Shown here: piece after piece, positions 34,991 to 43,758 of the stretch | How positions within the stretch are numbered: the stretch's first letter is position 1 | How the letters are laid out: each line of letters starts with the position of its first letter | Assembly: GCA_026014735.1 (NCBI GenBank) | Contig: JAOZHT010000001.1 | Span: 744,001-808,000, forward strand | Reading direction: 5' to 3' | Length of the DNA: 64,000 nt | Origin: Candidatus Bathyarchaeota archaeon | GTDB taxonomy: Archaea; Thermoproteota; Bathyarchaeia; Bathyarchaeales; Bathycorpusculaceae | Program-made: the position numbers and the translations under genes | The notes under the pieces: generated by a model | What the model was told of the DNA's origin: nothing | The model's input: only the letters and a program-made list of their open reading frames with translations | The model's database searches: none

Positions 34991-35992
34991 ATGATCGACT
35001 ATTTCCTGCTGATCTTCCGAATACTCGTCTTTCCAGGCTTCACCTTCATATTATTCCTGACTTTGTTCTGCGACTGGGTAGAGCGCAAGCTCGAAGCCCG
35101 AATCCAGAACCGAGTTGGACCCATGGTTGCTGGACCCGCAGGAATCCTGCAGCCCCTCGCCGATATAATTAAACTCTTAACCAAAGAAGACATCGAACCA
35201 CGCGACACCAAAAAATTCGTGTTTCGATTTGCGCCTCTGGCAGCATTCGCCGTCATGGTGTTTGCCATGTGCTTCTTGCCCATCGACGGAGCAAGTGTCC
35301 TCTCAATAGGCGGCTTTAACGGTGACTTAATCATTATCTTGGCGTTCTCCACGATTGCTAACTTCCTATTGTTCCTCGCAGGCTGGGCATCATCTAACCC
35401 CTACGGCACCATAGGCTCCGCCCGAGTTTTAACCCAGTTCCTCGGATACGACATCCCACTGTTCCTCCTTGCGTTGTCTCCAGCATTCATCGTGGGCAGC
35501 ATAACCGTCTCCCAAATCGCCAATGCCCCCTTGCCCCTGATACTGCTGGCGCCCTGGGCGTTTGTATTGTTTATAATAACCCTTCAAGCAGAACTTGAAA
35601 AAGACCCCTTCGATGTGCCCCACTCAGAATCCGAGCTGGTCGGAGGCTTAGAAACCGAGTACACAGGCGCCAAACTGGCGTTTCTGCACTTAACCCGCGA
35701 CGTCCAAGTTGTGTTTGGCTCAGCGCTGGTTGTCACGCTCTTTTTGGGCGGATCCAACGGGCCAGTGCTGTTTGGTCCAGCCTGGATCTGGTACACGCTA
35801 TGGTTTGTGCTAAAGCTGCTGGTGGTAGTTGTTATCAGCGAGTACATCACAACCGTGGTTGCCCGCCTACGCATCGACCAGGTGCTTTCAGGCAACTGGA
35901 AGATACTCTTGCCGGCGGCTTTGATCTCGCTAATGGTTACCCTTGCGTTGGTAACTTGGGTGTATAACCCATTGTTGGGTATAGGAGTGTAA
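34991..35992 (+). CDS. nuoH: Membrane subunit H (NuoH/HycD family)
   Basis: The 333-residue protein has eight or nine helices and the signature VERKLEARIQNRVGP, GILQPLADIIKLLTKE and PFDVPHSESELVGGLETEYTG. The charged loops joining quinone- or hydrogenase-facing parts are conserved. It starts six bases after the CD stop. Confidence 0.94.
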   Translation: MIDYFLLIFRILVFPGFTFILFLTLFCDWVERKLEARIQNRVGPMVAGPAGILQPLADIIKLLTKEDIEPRDTKKFVFRFAPLAAFAVMVFAMCFLPIDGASVLSIGGFNGDLIIILAFSTIANFLLFLAGWASSNPYGTIGSARVLTQFLGYDIPLFLLALSPAFIVGSITVSQIANAPLPLILLAPWAFVLFIITLQAELEKDPFDVPHSESELVGGLETEYTGAKLAFLHLTRDVQVVFGSALVVTLFLGGSNGPVLFGPAWIWYTLWFVLKLLVVVVISEYITTVVARLRIDQVLSGNWKILLPAALISLMVTLALVTWVYNPLLGIGV

Positions 35993-35996
35993 AAAG

Positions 35997-36440
35997 ATGG
36001 CAAACAAGAAGTCACGCATATCCCCCATATTCAAACGAGCAGTATCGCATCTATTCACTAAACCCGCCACAACCAAGTATCCCTTCGTGAAGCCCACGCT
36101 CCCCGAGGACAGCCGAGGCAAACTAGTCTACGAAATCAAATCCTGCAACTGCGTTGACTTCGCAGCTGGCCCCGACTTCGTCTTGGATGTCAAAGCAGTT
36201 ACGGGTTCAAACTGCCGCGTCTGTGAACGCGATTGCCCCGCCGGCGCCATCGAAATTGTCGAGGTGGACGGCAAGATGCGCCCGCAGATTAACCTCAACA
36301 AATGCATCTTCTGCTATCAATGCGTAGAGACCTGCCCCCGAGCAGCCATCAAGCAATCTGAACTCTACGAGTTAGCCACAACCGACAAGGCAACGTTGAT
36401 TATGAAACCGGAATTCAAAACCAAAGGTGACGCCCAATGA
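35997..36440 (+). CDS. nuoI: Ferredoxin-like subunit I (NuoI/HycF family), first cluster motif incomplete
   Basis: The 147-residue protein has two [4Fe-4S] motifs: GSNCRVCERDCP, which lacks the first cysteine of the usual CxxCxxCxxxCP, and CIFCYQCVETCP, which is complete. Upstream cysteines (SCNC) might supply the missing ligand. It would conduct electrons from ferredoxin to the B subunit cluster. Confidence 0.92.
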   Translation: MANKKSRISPIFKRAVSHLFTKPATTKYPFVKPTLPEDSRGKLVYEIKSCNCVDFAAGPDFVLDVKAVTGSNCRVCERDCPAGAIEIVEVDGKMRPQINLNKCIFCYQCVETCPRAAIKQSELYELATTDKATLIMKPEFKTKGDAQ

Positions 36441-36916
36441 TCTTTGACGTAACAATCATTTTTGACATCCTCGCAGTAGGCTTAATCATCTCAGCGGTCC
36501 TCGCGTTGTTCCTCGACGAAGTCGTCTACTCCGTCGCGGCGCTATCAGGAACATTCCTCTTCACCGCGCTGATTTACTTCCTCAACGGCGCCATCTACGC
36601 TGCAATTTTCCAGTTCGTCGTAGGCGTAGGCACTTTAGCAGTGCTGTTTCTCTCAGGCGAAATGCTCGGTGAGAAACCAACCAAAAAAGCCTCTCCGACA
36701 CGCGTCGGCGGCTTAGTGGGGGCAGGCTTTGCGCTTTCGCTTCCCGCAATTTTCCTCTCAGTATCCGGTTCCCCCGCAGCGGGGGCTGATGTATCCTTCG
36801 GCGATGCCCTCTGGAACCTGCGCGGCGTCGATGTGCTGCTGCAGGCAATCGTAATTTTGACGGTGGCGGTTGGAATCGCCATTGTGCTTTATGAGAAACG
36901 CAAGGGGGCTAAATGA
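36437..36916 (+). CDS. nuoJ: Membrane subunit J (NuoJ family)
   Basis: The 159-residue membrane protein has five helices. It has the NuoJ-like FQFVVGVGTLAVLFLSGEMLG and a final hydrophobic stretch VLLQAIVILTVAVGIAIV before a basic end. It overlaps the I gene by four bases. Confidence 0.88.
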   Translation: MIFDVTIIFDILAVGLIISAVLALFLDEVVYSVAALSGTFLFTALIYFLNGAIYAAIFQFVVGVGTLAVLFLSGEMLGEKPTKKASPTRVGGLVGAGFALSLPAIFLSVSGSPAAGADVSFGDALWNLRGVDVLLQAIVILTVAVGIAIVLYEKRKGAK

Positions 36917-37236
36917 TGGACTTTGTCATATTATCTGTTGTGATGTTGGCAATCGGCATCTATGGCCTGTTAACTAACCGCCAGCTCCTCAAAGTTTTCA
37001 TATCCATTGAGCTCATCGCCACCGCAGCCACGCTTAACTTCGTGATGCTGTCCTCGGCTATGGGCATCGGTCTAGGCGAGGCCTTCCTGGTTTTAGCCTT
37101 CGCAACCGACACCGCAGTAAGCGGCGTAATCTTAGCTCTGATGGTTATCGTGTCTAAGCGATACGGCACAAGCGACATCAGCAAAATAATCAAGCAAATG
37201 CAGGAAAAAAGCGAAACCGAGGTTGAAGAACAATGA
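36913..37236 (+). CDS. nuoK: Membrane subunit K (NuoK family)
   Basis: The 107-residue protein has three helices, with the conserved membrane glutamates in SIELIATAATLNF and GLGEAFLVLAFATDTAVSGV, as in NuoK/MrpC proteins. A hydrophilic C-terminal tail follows. The ATG at 36913 overlaps the J stop; a second ATG at 36916 is possible. Confidence 0.9.
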   Translation: MMDFVILSVVMLAIGIYGLLTNRQLLKVFISIELIATAATLNFVMLSSAMGIGLGEAFLVLAFATDTAVSGVILALMVIVSKRYGTSDISKIIKQMQEKSETEVEEQ

Positions 37237-39176
37237 TACTACAACAGTTCTCTGCATGGTTCGTCTGGATAATTCCCCTTATAGCAAGCTTATTTGTCCC
37301 CGTAATTGCTAAGTACAGCGAAAAAGCCCGCAACTACTATGTCATAGCCATCGCTTCGGTAGTAGCGGTTTTGGCGGTCAGCCTTGTGCCCAGCGTCTGG
37401 GGCAACCTTGAATCAGTCACCTCCTACACGGTAACTTGGATTCCAGGCATTGATGCAGGCGTTTACCTTGACTCGCTCAGCGTCATATTTACCTGTCTGG
37501 TAGCCTTTTTTGCACTCATCATCGCGGTTTACTCTCAGGGCTACATGAAGGGCGAAGAAGGCTTAACCCGCTACTACTATTTGCTGCTGCTCTTCATCGG
37601 CTCCATGATCGGCTTAGTTATCTCCGATAACATGCTCCAGATGTTCATCTTCTGGGAAATGGTGGGCCTATGCAGCTATGCCCTGATTAGCTTCTGGTAC
37701 AAAAAACCCGAATCCATCCGCGCCGGCGTCAAAGTTTTCCTGATGACCCGCATCGGCGACATCTGCATGCTCGCCGCCATCGGTATCCTATTCATGCTGT
37801 TTGGCACCTTCAGCTTCCACGGCACCATCGCCGGCATCGAGGAAGCAGCCACAGCCGGAACCCTCAACACAGGGCTACTGGTTATCACGGCGTTTCTGAT
37901 TTTGGGCGCAGCAATCTCGAAATCCGCGCAGTTCCCCCTCTTCACCTGGCTCTACAGCGCCATGGAAGCACCTACCTCGGTCAGCGCGTTGCTCCACGCC
38001 GCCACCATGGTTAAGGCAGGTATCTATCTGCTTTCAAGATTCATCCTCATCTTTGCAGCTGCACCTATGCTTATCCTGGCACTGCAGGACTACTGGTTCC
38101 CAACCATCGCCTGGGTCGGCGTCATAACCGCATTCATCGGCGCATCTTTAGCCTTAAAGACCACCGACATCAAAGGAGTCCTCGCCTACTCCACCATCAG
38201 CCAAATCGGCTTCATGATGGCGGGCTTAGGCACCGGCATGGCACACACCACCGACGTGGCACTGTCCACCGGCTGGTTTGCAAGCATCTTCCACATGGTC
38301 AGCCACGCCTTCTTCGAAGGCCTCGGATTCCTCTTGGCAGGCGGCATCATCCACGCCTTGGGCACCCGCGACATGCGCCTTATGGGTGGACTTAAAAAAT
38401 CCATGACCATAACCTTCGCATTAATGGTCATCATGATCATCACCACAAGCGGCCTGCCGCCGTTTGCAGCCTTCTTTAGCAAAGGCTTAATCTTGACCAG
38501 CGTAGCCGAAGTCGGCACCACCGCAGGCCTCATCCAAACCATCATCCTCTACGCCTCCGCCGCCATCACCTTCGCTTACTGTCTACGCATGTTCAGCTTG
38601 GTCTTCATGGGCAAACCCAGCGAGCACATCGAGAAAGGCCATGTTCATGAAGCACCCAAAATCATGCTGGTTCCAGCCGCAATCCTCGCCGGTCTCTGCA
38701 TTGTCTGGGGTCTATCGCAGCCGCTGGTCACAAGCTTCATGGGCGTCGAAATCGAGCAGACCCTGCTAAGCGCATTCACTTCGCTTGAGTTCCCGATCTT
38801 TATGTCTATACTGCTGCCGGTGTTTCTGCTGGCGTACTGGAGCTACTACAAGAACTTCATGGGCATACGCAACTTTGCAGCAAGCAAAAACCCACTCACC
38901 ACCCTGCTGGGCCACGCCTACTTCGTCGATGACGCCTACAACGCCGTCGCCCGCGGCATAACCGCATTCTCCAACGGCTTAACCCGCGTTGAAAACGCAC
39001 TGTTCTCACGCATACCCGACAAGGCAGGCAAAGACATCGGCGACGCCGCAGAGCCAGGCAAAGCCTTAACGCTCAAGAAGGGACCCTCGGATTCCTTCAG
39101 AAACTACGTAGCCGCAGCCGTGCTGGGCTTTATACTCATAATGATACTGGTAATCTTGACTTTAGGAGGAGCATAA
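37233..39176 (+). CDS. nuoL: Antiporter-like membrane subunit L (NuoL family)
   Basis: The 647-residue protein has about 16 helices. Proton-pathway residues are present: glutamate in FWEMVGLCSYALI, lysine in HAATMVKAGIYLLSR, and later lysines and histidines around LLAGGIIHALGTRDMRLMGG. The long C-terminal region (about 540-647) suggests the lateral helix of NuoL. It would pump ions driven by the hydrogenase reaction. Confidence 0.95.
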   Translation: MILQQFSAWFVWIIPLIASLFVPVIAKYSEKARNYYVIAIASVVAVLAVSLVPSVWGNLESVTSYTVTWIPGIDAGVYLDSLSVIFTCLVAFFALIIAVYSQGYMKGEEGLTRYYYLLLLFIGSMIGLVISDNMLQMFIFWEMVGLCSYALISFWYKKPESIRAGVKVFLMTRIGDICMLAAIGILFMLFGTFSFHGTIAGIEEAATAGTLNTGLLVITAFLILGAAISKSAQFPLFTWLYSAMEAPTSVSALLHAATMVKAGIYLLSRFILIFAAAPMLILALQDYWFPTIAWVGVITAFIGASLALKTTDIKGVLAYSTISQIGFMMAGLGTGMAHTTDVALSTGWFASIFHMVSHAFFEGLGFLLAGGIIHALGTRDMRLMGGLKKSMTITFALMVIMIITTSGLPPFAAFFSKGLILTSVAEVGTTAGLIQTIILYASAAITFAYCLRMFSLVFMGKPSEHIEKGHVHEAPKIMLVPAAILAGLCIVWGLSQPLVTSFMGVEIEQTLLSAFTSLEFPIFMSILLPVFLLAYWSYYKNFMGIRNFAASKNPLTTLLGHAYFVDDAYNAVARGITAFSNGLTRVENALFSRIPDKAGKDIGDAAEPGKALTLKKGPSDSFRNYVAAAVLGFILIMILVILTLGGA

Positions 39177-39177
39177 A

Positions 39178-40797
39178 ATGGAGTTCCCCGCGTTACTCTT
39201 GGTATTTCTGATAACAAGCTTAAGCATACCCTTCGTTTACTGGACTGGAAAGAAATCAATCAAGGGCGCAGCAGCGTTTGTTGCTTCAATCGCAGCAGTA
39301 AACATGGCTCTAGTCGCCTCCACCATCCCCACCGTCATGAACAGCGCGGAACACCAATACTTTGAAACTTACACGTGGATACCAGACATCATCAACACAG
39401 AGTTCACCTTATTTGTGGACGGCATAAGCGTTTCAATTGCCCTCATCAGCCTGGCACTCATCTTCGTAGCCTCCATATACTCCATCAACTACATGGCAGG
39501 CAAAAAGAACCTCCCCGCCTACTACGCCCTACTCACCATGCTCAGCGTAGGCTTGATCGGCGTGTTCCTAACCAGCAACATGATCCTGTTCTACTTCTGC
39601 TGGGAACTCATGCTGGTCCCCGCCTACTTCATAGTCGGCGAATGGGGCTACCGCAACAGCTACAAATCCGCGTTGAAACTCTTCATATTCACCCATGCAG
39701 GTGCAGTCTTTGTGCTGCTGGGCATCGGAGCACTCTACTGGCTAACAGGCTCCACAGATATGTTCACTGCACAAAGGGGTTTGTTAACATCAACTGTACC
39801 TGACGCCGTCAACATCGCTAAATACGTCCTTATCGCTTTAACCGCGGGCTTTGCCGTAAAGATGGCTGTGTTTCCAGTGCACCTCTGGCTCCCCGACGCC
39901 CACTCAGAAGCACCCGCACCCATGTCTGCCCTGCTCAGCGGCGTCATCATCAGCGCCGGAGCTTACGCGATACTACGTCTCTCCTTCGGCGTCGTGTTCC
40001 CCGCCGTCGGCGTGGCATTCGGCACAAATTTCCTCCATGTCCTGACAATCTTTGGCATAGTAACCGCCTTCTTTGGCTCACTGCTCTCGCTGGTCGCAAC
40101 CGACATTAAACGAGTCATCGCGTACTCCTCAATCGCGCATATGGGCTACATTATGTTCGGCCTCTCACTGTTCCCAGTGGCGCTGGCAAGCGGCAACCAA
40201 GTGCTTCTGGCATCGGCAACCTCAATCGCAATCGTCGGCACCGTCCTGCACATAGTCACCCACGCAGCAAGCAAGGGGCTTTTCTTCCTCACCGCAGGAG
40301 GCGTCATGCACCAAACCGAAAAACGCGACATCCGCGAAATGGGCGGCCTCGCCAGCAAAATGCCCTTCTCCGCGGTCTCAGGAACCATCGCAGCCCTCAG
40401 CATCGCAGGTGCCCCGCCGCTGGCATGCTTCATCAGCGAATTCCTCATCTTCGTAGGCGCATTCCAAATCATCAACACACCCGGCGGCAGCTTCTACATC
40501 TGGCCCACAGCAATCATGCTCATCGCAACCGTGTTCTCCTTGGCGTACTCGCTAAGATTCATCTCCAAAGTATTCCTGGGACAATCCAAGGACGAAATGG
40601 GCCTGGTTGAAGTTGCCCACGACGCACATGGCAGCCAAAGCCCCGCAGAAGCCAAACCTGAGGGACATGGCCACAAAATCATCGATATACCCAACTACAT
40701 GAAGGCGGCTCTGGCAATCTTGGCGGTGCTGGTTGTGTTAATCGGCATTTACCCAACCTTCTTCATGCAACTAATACAGACGGTGACATTTGGTTAG
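39178..40797 (+). CDS. nuoM: Antiporter-like membrane subunit M (NuoM family)
   Basis: The 539-residue protein has about 14 helices with CWELMLVPAYFIVGEWGYR, WLPDAHSEAPAPMSALLSG and IAHMGYIMFGLSLFP, matching NuoM. A His-rich loop (VAHDAHGSQSPAEAKPEGHG) precedes the last helix. It starts one base after the L stop. Confidence 0.95.
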   Translation: MEFPALLLVFLITSLSIPFVYWTGKKSIKGAAAFVASIAAVNMALVASTIPTVMNSAEHQYFETYTWIPDIINTEFTLFVDGISVSIALISLALIFVASIYSINYMAGKKNLPAYYALLTMLSVGLIGVFLTSNMILFYFCWELMLVPAYFIVGEWGYRNSYKSALKLFIFTHAGAVFVLLGIGALYWLTGSTDMFTAQRGLLTSTVPDAVNIAKYVLIALTAGFAVKMAVFPVHLWLPDAHSEAPAPMSALLSGVIISAGAYAILRLSFGVVFPAVGVAFGTNFLHVLTIFGIVTAFFGSLLSLVATDIKRVIAYSSIAHMGYIMFGLSLFPVALASGNQVLLASATSIAIVGTVLHIVTHAASKGLFFLTAGGVMHQTEKRDIREMGGLASKMPFSAVSGTIAALSIAGAPPLACFISEFLIFVGAFQIINTPGGSFYIWPTAIMLIATVFSLAYSLRFISKVFLGQSKDEMGLVEVAHDAHGSQSPAEAKPEGHGHKIIDIPNYMKAALAILAVLVVLIGIYPTFFMQLIQTVTFG

Positions 40798-40807
40798 GTG
40801 AAAATGT

Positions 40808-42316
40808 ATGGTTACACTAATTGACGTCATATTACCCATCTTCACTCTGATAATCGCAGCGCTACTAACCATCCCCATCTATAAGGTAATCCGCAAAAGC
40901 AGCACCCACCGAACAGCGTTGACGCTGGCATGGGTCCTCGCTGTCTTTGCCATAGCCTGCTTAACCGTCGCTAACCTTACGCTCAGCTACTACAGCGTAT
41001 CCAACCCCGGCGCCATAACCTTAACTTTGGATGGCTCAGCTGACGCCGCAATCAGCACCTCCTTCCTAGTCGACGCCATATCCATCTACATGGCCATCAT
41101 AATGGTCGCCGTCGCCGCAGTCGTAGTCATCTACACCGTGTTCTTCATGAACACCAACGAGCGCCCCTCAGACCGCTACCTCGCCATCATGCTCATACTC
41201 ACCGCCACACTCATAGGCGCAGTCCTCGCAGGTGACCTGTTAACCTTCTTCATCTTCTGGGAAGCCGCCACCGCAGGCGCAGCGTTCTTGATGATGTACC
41301 GCAAAAACGCCTTCAGCCTAAACGCGACCCTCAAGTACCTGGTTATGGTCATCATTGCCTCAGCGTTTGTGCTGCTGGGCTTATCCATCGTTTACGGCAT
41401 CACGGGCACACTCAACTACATCGCGCTCCGCGACGCCTTAGGCACAATATCATCAGCTAACATGAACTTGCTCCTAATCGCCTTCGTCTTCGTTGCCGCC
41501 GGCTACGCGATTGAAGCAGCAATCGTTCCCTTCCACTTCTGGCTCCCCGACGCATACACCGCCGCCCCCGCGCCCTCAGCCGCGTTCCTCTCAGCGCTTG
41601 TGGACCAGGGCAGCTACTACATCCTCATCCGCATCCTACTCTACATCGTGCTTCCACCCAGCCAAGGACCCATCGACTGGACAATAATGCTGGCTATACT
41701 GGCAGCGTTAACCATGATTGTAGGCAACATCTTTGCGCTTATCCAAAACAACATCAAACGCCTCATCGCATACATCTGCGTCGCAGACGTCGGCTACAAC
41801 CTCGTCGCCATCACCAGCGCAACCAGCCTCGGATTAGCAGGCAACCTCTACTTCTTCCTAATCGGCGCCTTAACCACCGCAGCAGCCTTCATGGCAGTCG
41901 GTATCATGAACCGCCATGGCTTCCACACACTCGAGGACTTCCAGGGACTCGGCAAAAAGATGCCCTACTCAAGCATCGCCCTGGTTTTGGCGGGCCTTAG
42001 CTTCGCGGGTGTTCCGCCTCTAGCGGGCTTTATCGCTAAATACTTCGTGTTCACCGCAGCCATCACCGTAGACCTCACATGGCTAGCCGTCATCGGCGTC
42101 TTAACCAGCGTGCTGCAAACCGCATACATATTCCGCCTCATCAACATCATGTACGGCAAACCATCAAAAATCACCACCGACATCAAAGAAAACAAATACG
42201 TGCTCATCCCCGTCTTCATACTCGTCATCGCCATCTTCATCCTGGGCCTCTTCCCCAACACGGTGCTCCAGCTAATCCAGCCAGCAACAACACAGCTACC
42301 CTTCATAACACCATAA
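40808..42316 (+). CDS. nuoN: Antiporter-like membrane subunit N (NuoN family)
   Basis: The 502-residue protein has about 14 helices with FIFWEAATAGAAFLMMY, PFHFWLPDAYTAAPAPSAAF and LIAYICVADVGYNLV, matching NuoN. It ends the operon. Downstream T-rich segments (CCTCCTTTTCTG, TTTCTTAATTTTC) are candidate terminators. With A to M it completes ten subunit functions, without NuoE, F, G or FpoF. Confidence 0.94.
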   Translation: MVTLIDVILPIFTLIIAALLTIPIYKVIRKSSTHRTALTLAWVLAVFAIACLTVANLTLSYYSVSNPGAITLTLDGSADAAISTSFLVDAISIYMAIIMVAVAAVVVIYTVFFMNTNERPSDRYLAIMLILTATLIGAVLAGDLLTFFIFWEAATAGAAFLMMYRKNAFSLNATLKYLVMVIIASAFVLLGLSIVYGITGTLNYIALRDALGTISSANMNLLLIAFVFVAAGYAIEAAIVPFHFWLPDAYTAAPAPSAAFLSALVDQGSYYILIRILLYIVLPPSQGPIDWTIMLAILAALTMIVGNIFALIQNNIKRLIAYICVADVGYNLVAITSATSLGLAGNLYFFLIGALTTAAAFMAVGIMNRHGFHTLEDFQGLGKKMPYSSIALVLAGLSFAGVPPLAGFIAKYFVFTAAITVDLTWLAVIGVLTSVLQTAYIFRLINIMYGKPSKITTDIKENKYVLIPVFILVIAIFILGLFPNTVLQLIQPATTQLPFITP

Positions 42317-42476
42317 ACCCCCGCCCTCCTTTTCTGTGGGCACCGGGCTTTCTTAATTTTCATAAACTCAAAAATGTGGGTCTAAGCCATACAGCAACCA
42401 CATCGCCTATAGCAACCTCCAAGAAAGCAATAATAATGCTTTAAAAAAATCGGCTTTAAGTTGAACTATTAGTTGA

Positions 42477-42516
42477 CTCTATATATAGAGGGGGGGTAGA
42501 GCTGGCAGAGCAACAG
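42477..42516 (-). repeat. Dispersed TATA/G-tract motif, copy 4
   Basis: The plus strand reads CTCTATATATAGAGGGGGGG, then TAGAGCTGGCAGAGCAACAG, ending right at the proA stop. It matches copy 3 in the GCAGAGCAACAGT part and in the TATA-palindrome plus G tract. In gene orientation it follows proA. Confidence 0.65.
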
Positions 42517-43758
42517 TTACTTCCTGATCTGTCCCTCGCCCACAACCACATACTTGGTGGTGGTCAAGTGGCGGATGCTCATGGGCCCCCGAGCATGCAG
42601 CTTCTGAGTGGAGATGCCGATTTCAGCGCCCAGCCCAAACTGGTTACCATCCGTGAAGCGCGTTGAAGCATTCCAATAAACCGCGGCGGAATCCACCTCG
42701 TGCAGAAACCGCTGCGCTTTGCTAAAGCTGCGGGTTATGATGCTGTCGCTGTGGTGGGTGCCGTATTTGTTTATGTGGGCTATGGCTTCGTCGAGTCCGC
42801 CGACGACTTTGACGCCGATTTTAAGGTCCAAGTATTCGGTGCCCCAGTCCTCTTCAGTGGCGGCTAAAACGTCGGGCACGATTCTTTGGGTTTCTGCATC
42901 GCCCCTAACTTCCACGCCGTTTCTGCGTAGCTCAGCAATCACCACTGACAGGTAGCTTGCGGCGATTTTTCTGTCCACAATTAGCTTTTCGGCGGCGTTG
43001 CAGACGCCGGGCCGCTGCACCTTCGCGTTAATCACAATCGGCGTAGCCATGGCAAGGTCGGCTTCTTCTTCCACGTAGATATGGCAGTTGCCTGTGCCGG
43101 TTTCGATAACGGGAATCCGCGACTTCTCCACAACCGTGTTAATGAGGTCTGCGCCGCCCCTTGGAACCAGCACATCAATGTACTTGCGCATACCCATCAG
43201 TTCCTCCGCGACTTTTCGGTCAGGCGAATTTATGATTTGAATCGCATCCACAGGCACACCGGTACCCGAGACCGCACCACGCAGAACCTCGCCTATGGCA
43301 ACGTTGCTGTTTAGGGCATCTGAGCCGCCCCGCAGAATCACGGCGTTGCCTGATTTAATGCAGATGCCGGCGGAATCGGAGGTGACGTTGGGGCGGGATT
43401 CATAGATGACGCCGACAACGCCCATGGGAACACGGATTTGGCTGATTATCAAGCCGTTGGGGCGCGTCCAAGTGGCGAGGACTTCACCTATGGGGTCAGC
43501 TAAAGCGGCGACTTCACGGAGCTCCTTTGCCATGGTGACGATTTTCTTGTGGTCCAGCGCCAACCGATCCAGCAATGAAGCTTTAACTCCCCGCGACCGC
43601 GCGGCTTCCACATCGAGTTTGTTGGCAGCCAAAACCTTCTCCTCAGATGCCTCCAACGCGTCTGCCATGCGGCACAACGCAAGGTTTTTGGTGTCGGCGG
43701 AGAGCTTGCCCATCTCGAAGGCGGCGGCTTTGGCTTTTATGCAGATTTCCTCTATCAT
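42517..43758 (-). CDS. proA: Gamma-glutamyl phosphate reductase
   Basis: The 413-residue enzyme is of the aldehyde dehydrogenase superfamily: ALEASEEKVLAANKLDVEAA near the start, VPMGVVGVIYESRPNVT and the substrate region NAVILRGGSDA. The catalytic cysteine lies in KVQRPGVCNAAEKLI. It reduces gamma-glutamyl phosphate to glutamate semialdehyde in proline synthesis. It overlaps proB by four bases. A bacterial-type pathway in an archaeon suggests acquisition by transfer (inference). Confidence 0.96.
   Translation of the reverse strand: MIEEICIKAKAAAFEMGKLSADTKNLALCRMADALEASEEKVLAANKLDVEAARSRGVKASLLDRLALDHKKIVTMAKELREVAALADPIGEVLATWTRPNGLIISQIRVPMGVVGVIYESRPNVTSDSAGICIKSGNAVILRGGSDALNSNVAIGEVLRGAVSGTGVPVDAIQIINSPDRKVAEELMGMRKYIDVLVPRGGADLINTVVEKSRIPVIETGTGNCHIYVEEEADLAMATPIVINAKVQRPGVCNAAEKLIVDRKIAASYLSVVIAELRRNGVEVRGDAETQRIVPDVLAATEEDWGTEYLDLKIGVKVVGGLDEAIAHINKYGTHHSDSIITRSFSKAQRFLHEVDSAAVYWNASTRFTDGNQFGLGAEIGISTQKLHARGPMSIRHLTTTKYVVVGEGQIRK

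Noticed and set aside
32590-42316. Labelling the operon as a NADH or F420H2 dehydrogenase
   Set aside because: There is no NuoE/F/G or FpoF gene, and the B and CD subunits carry hydrogenase cysteines. The label would miss the catalytic evidence.
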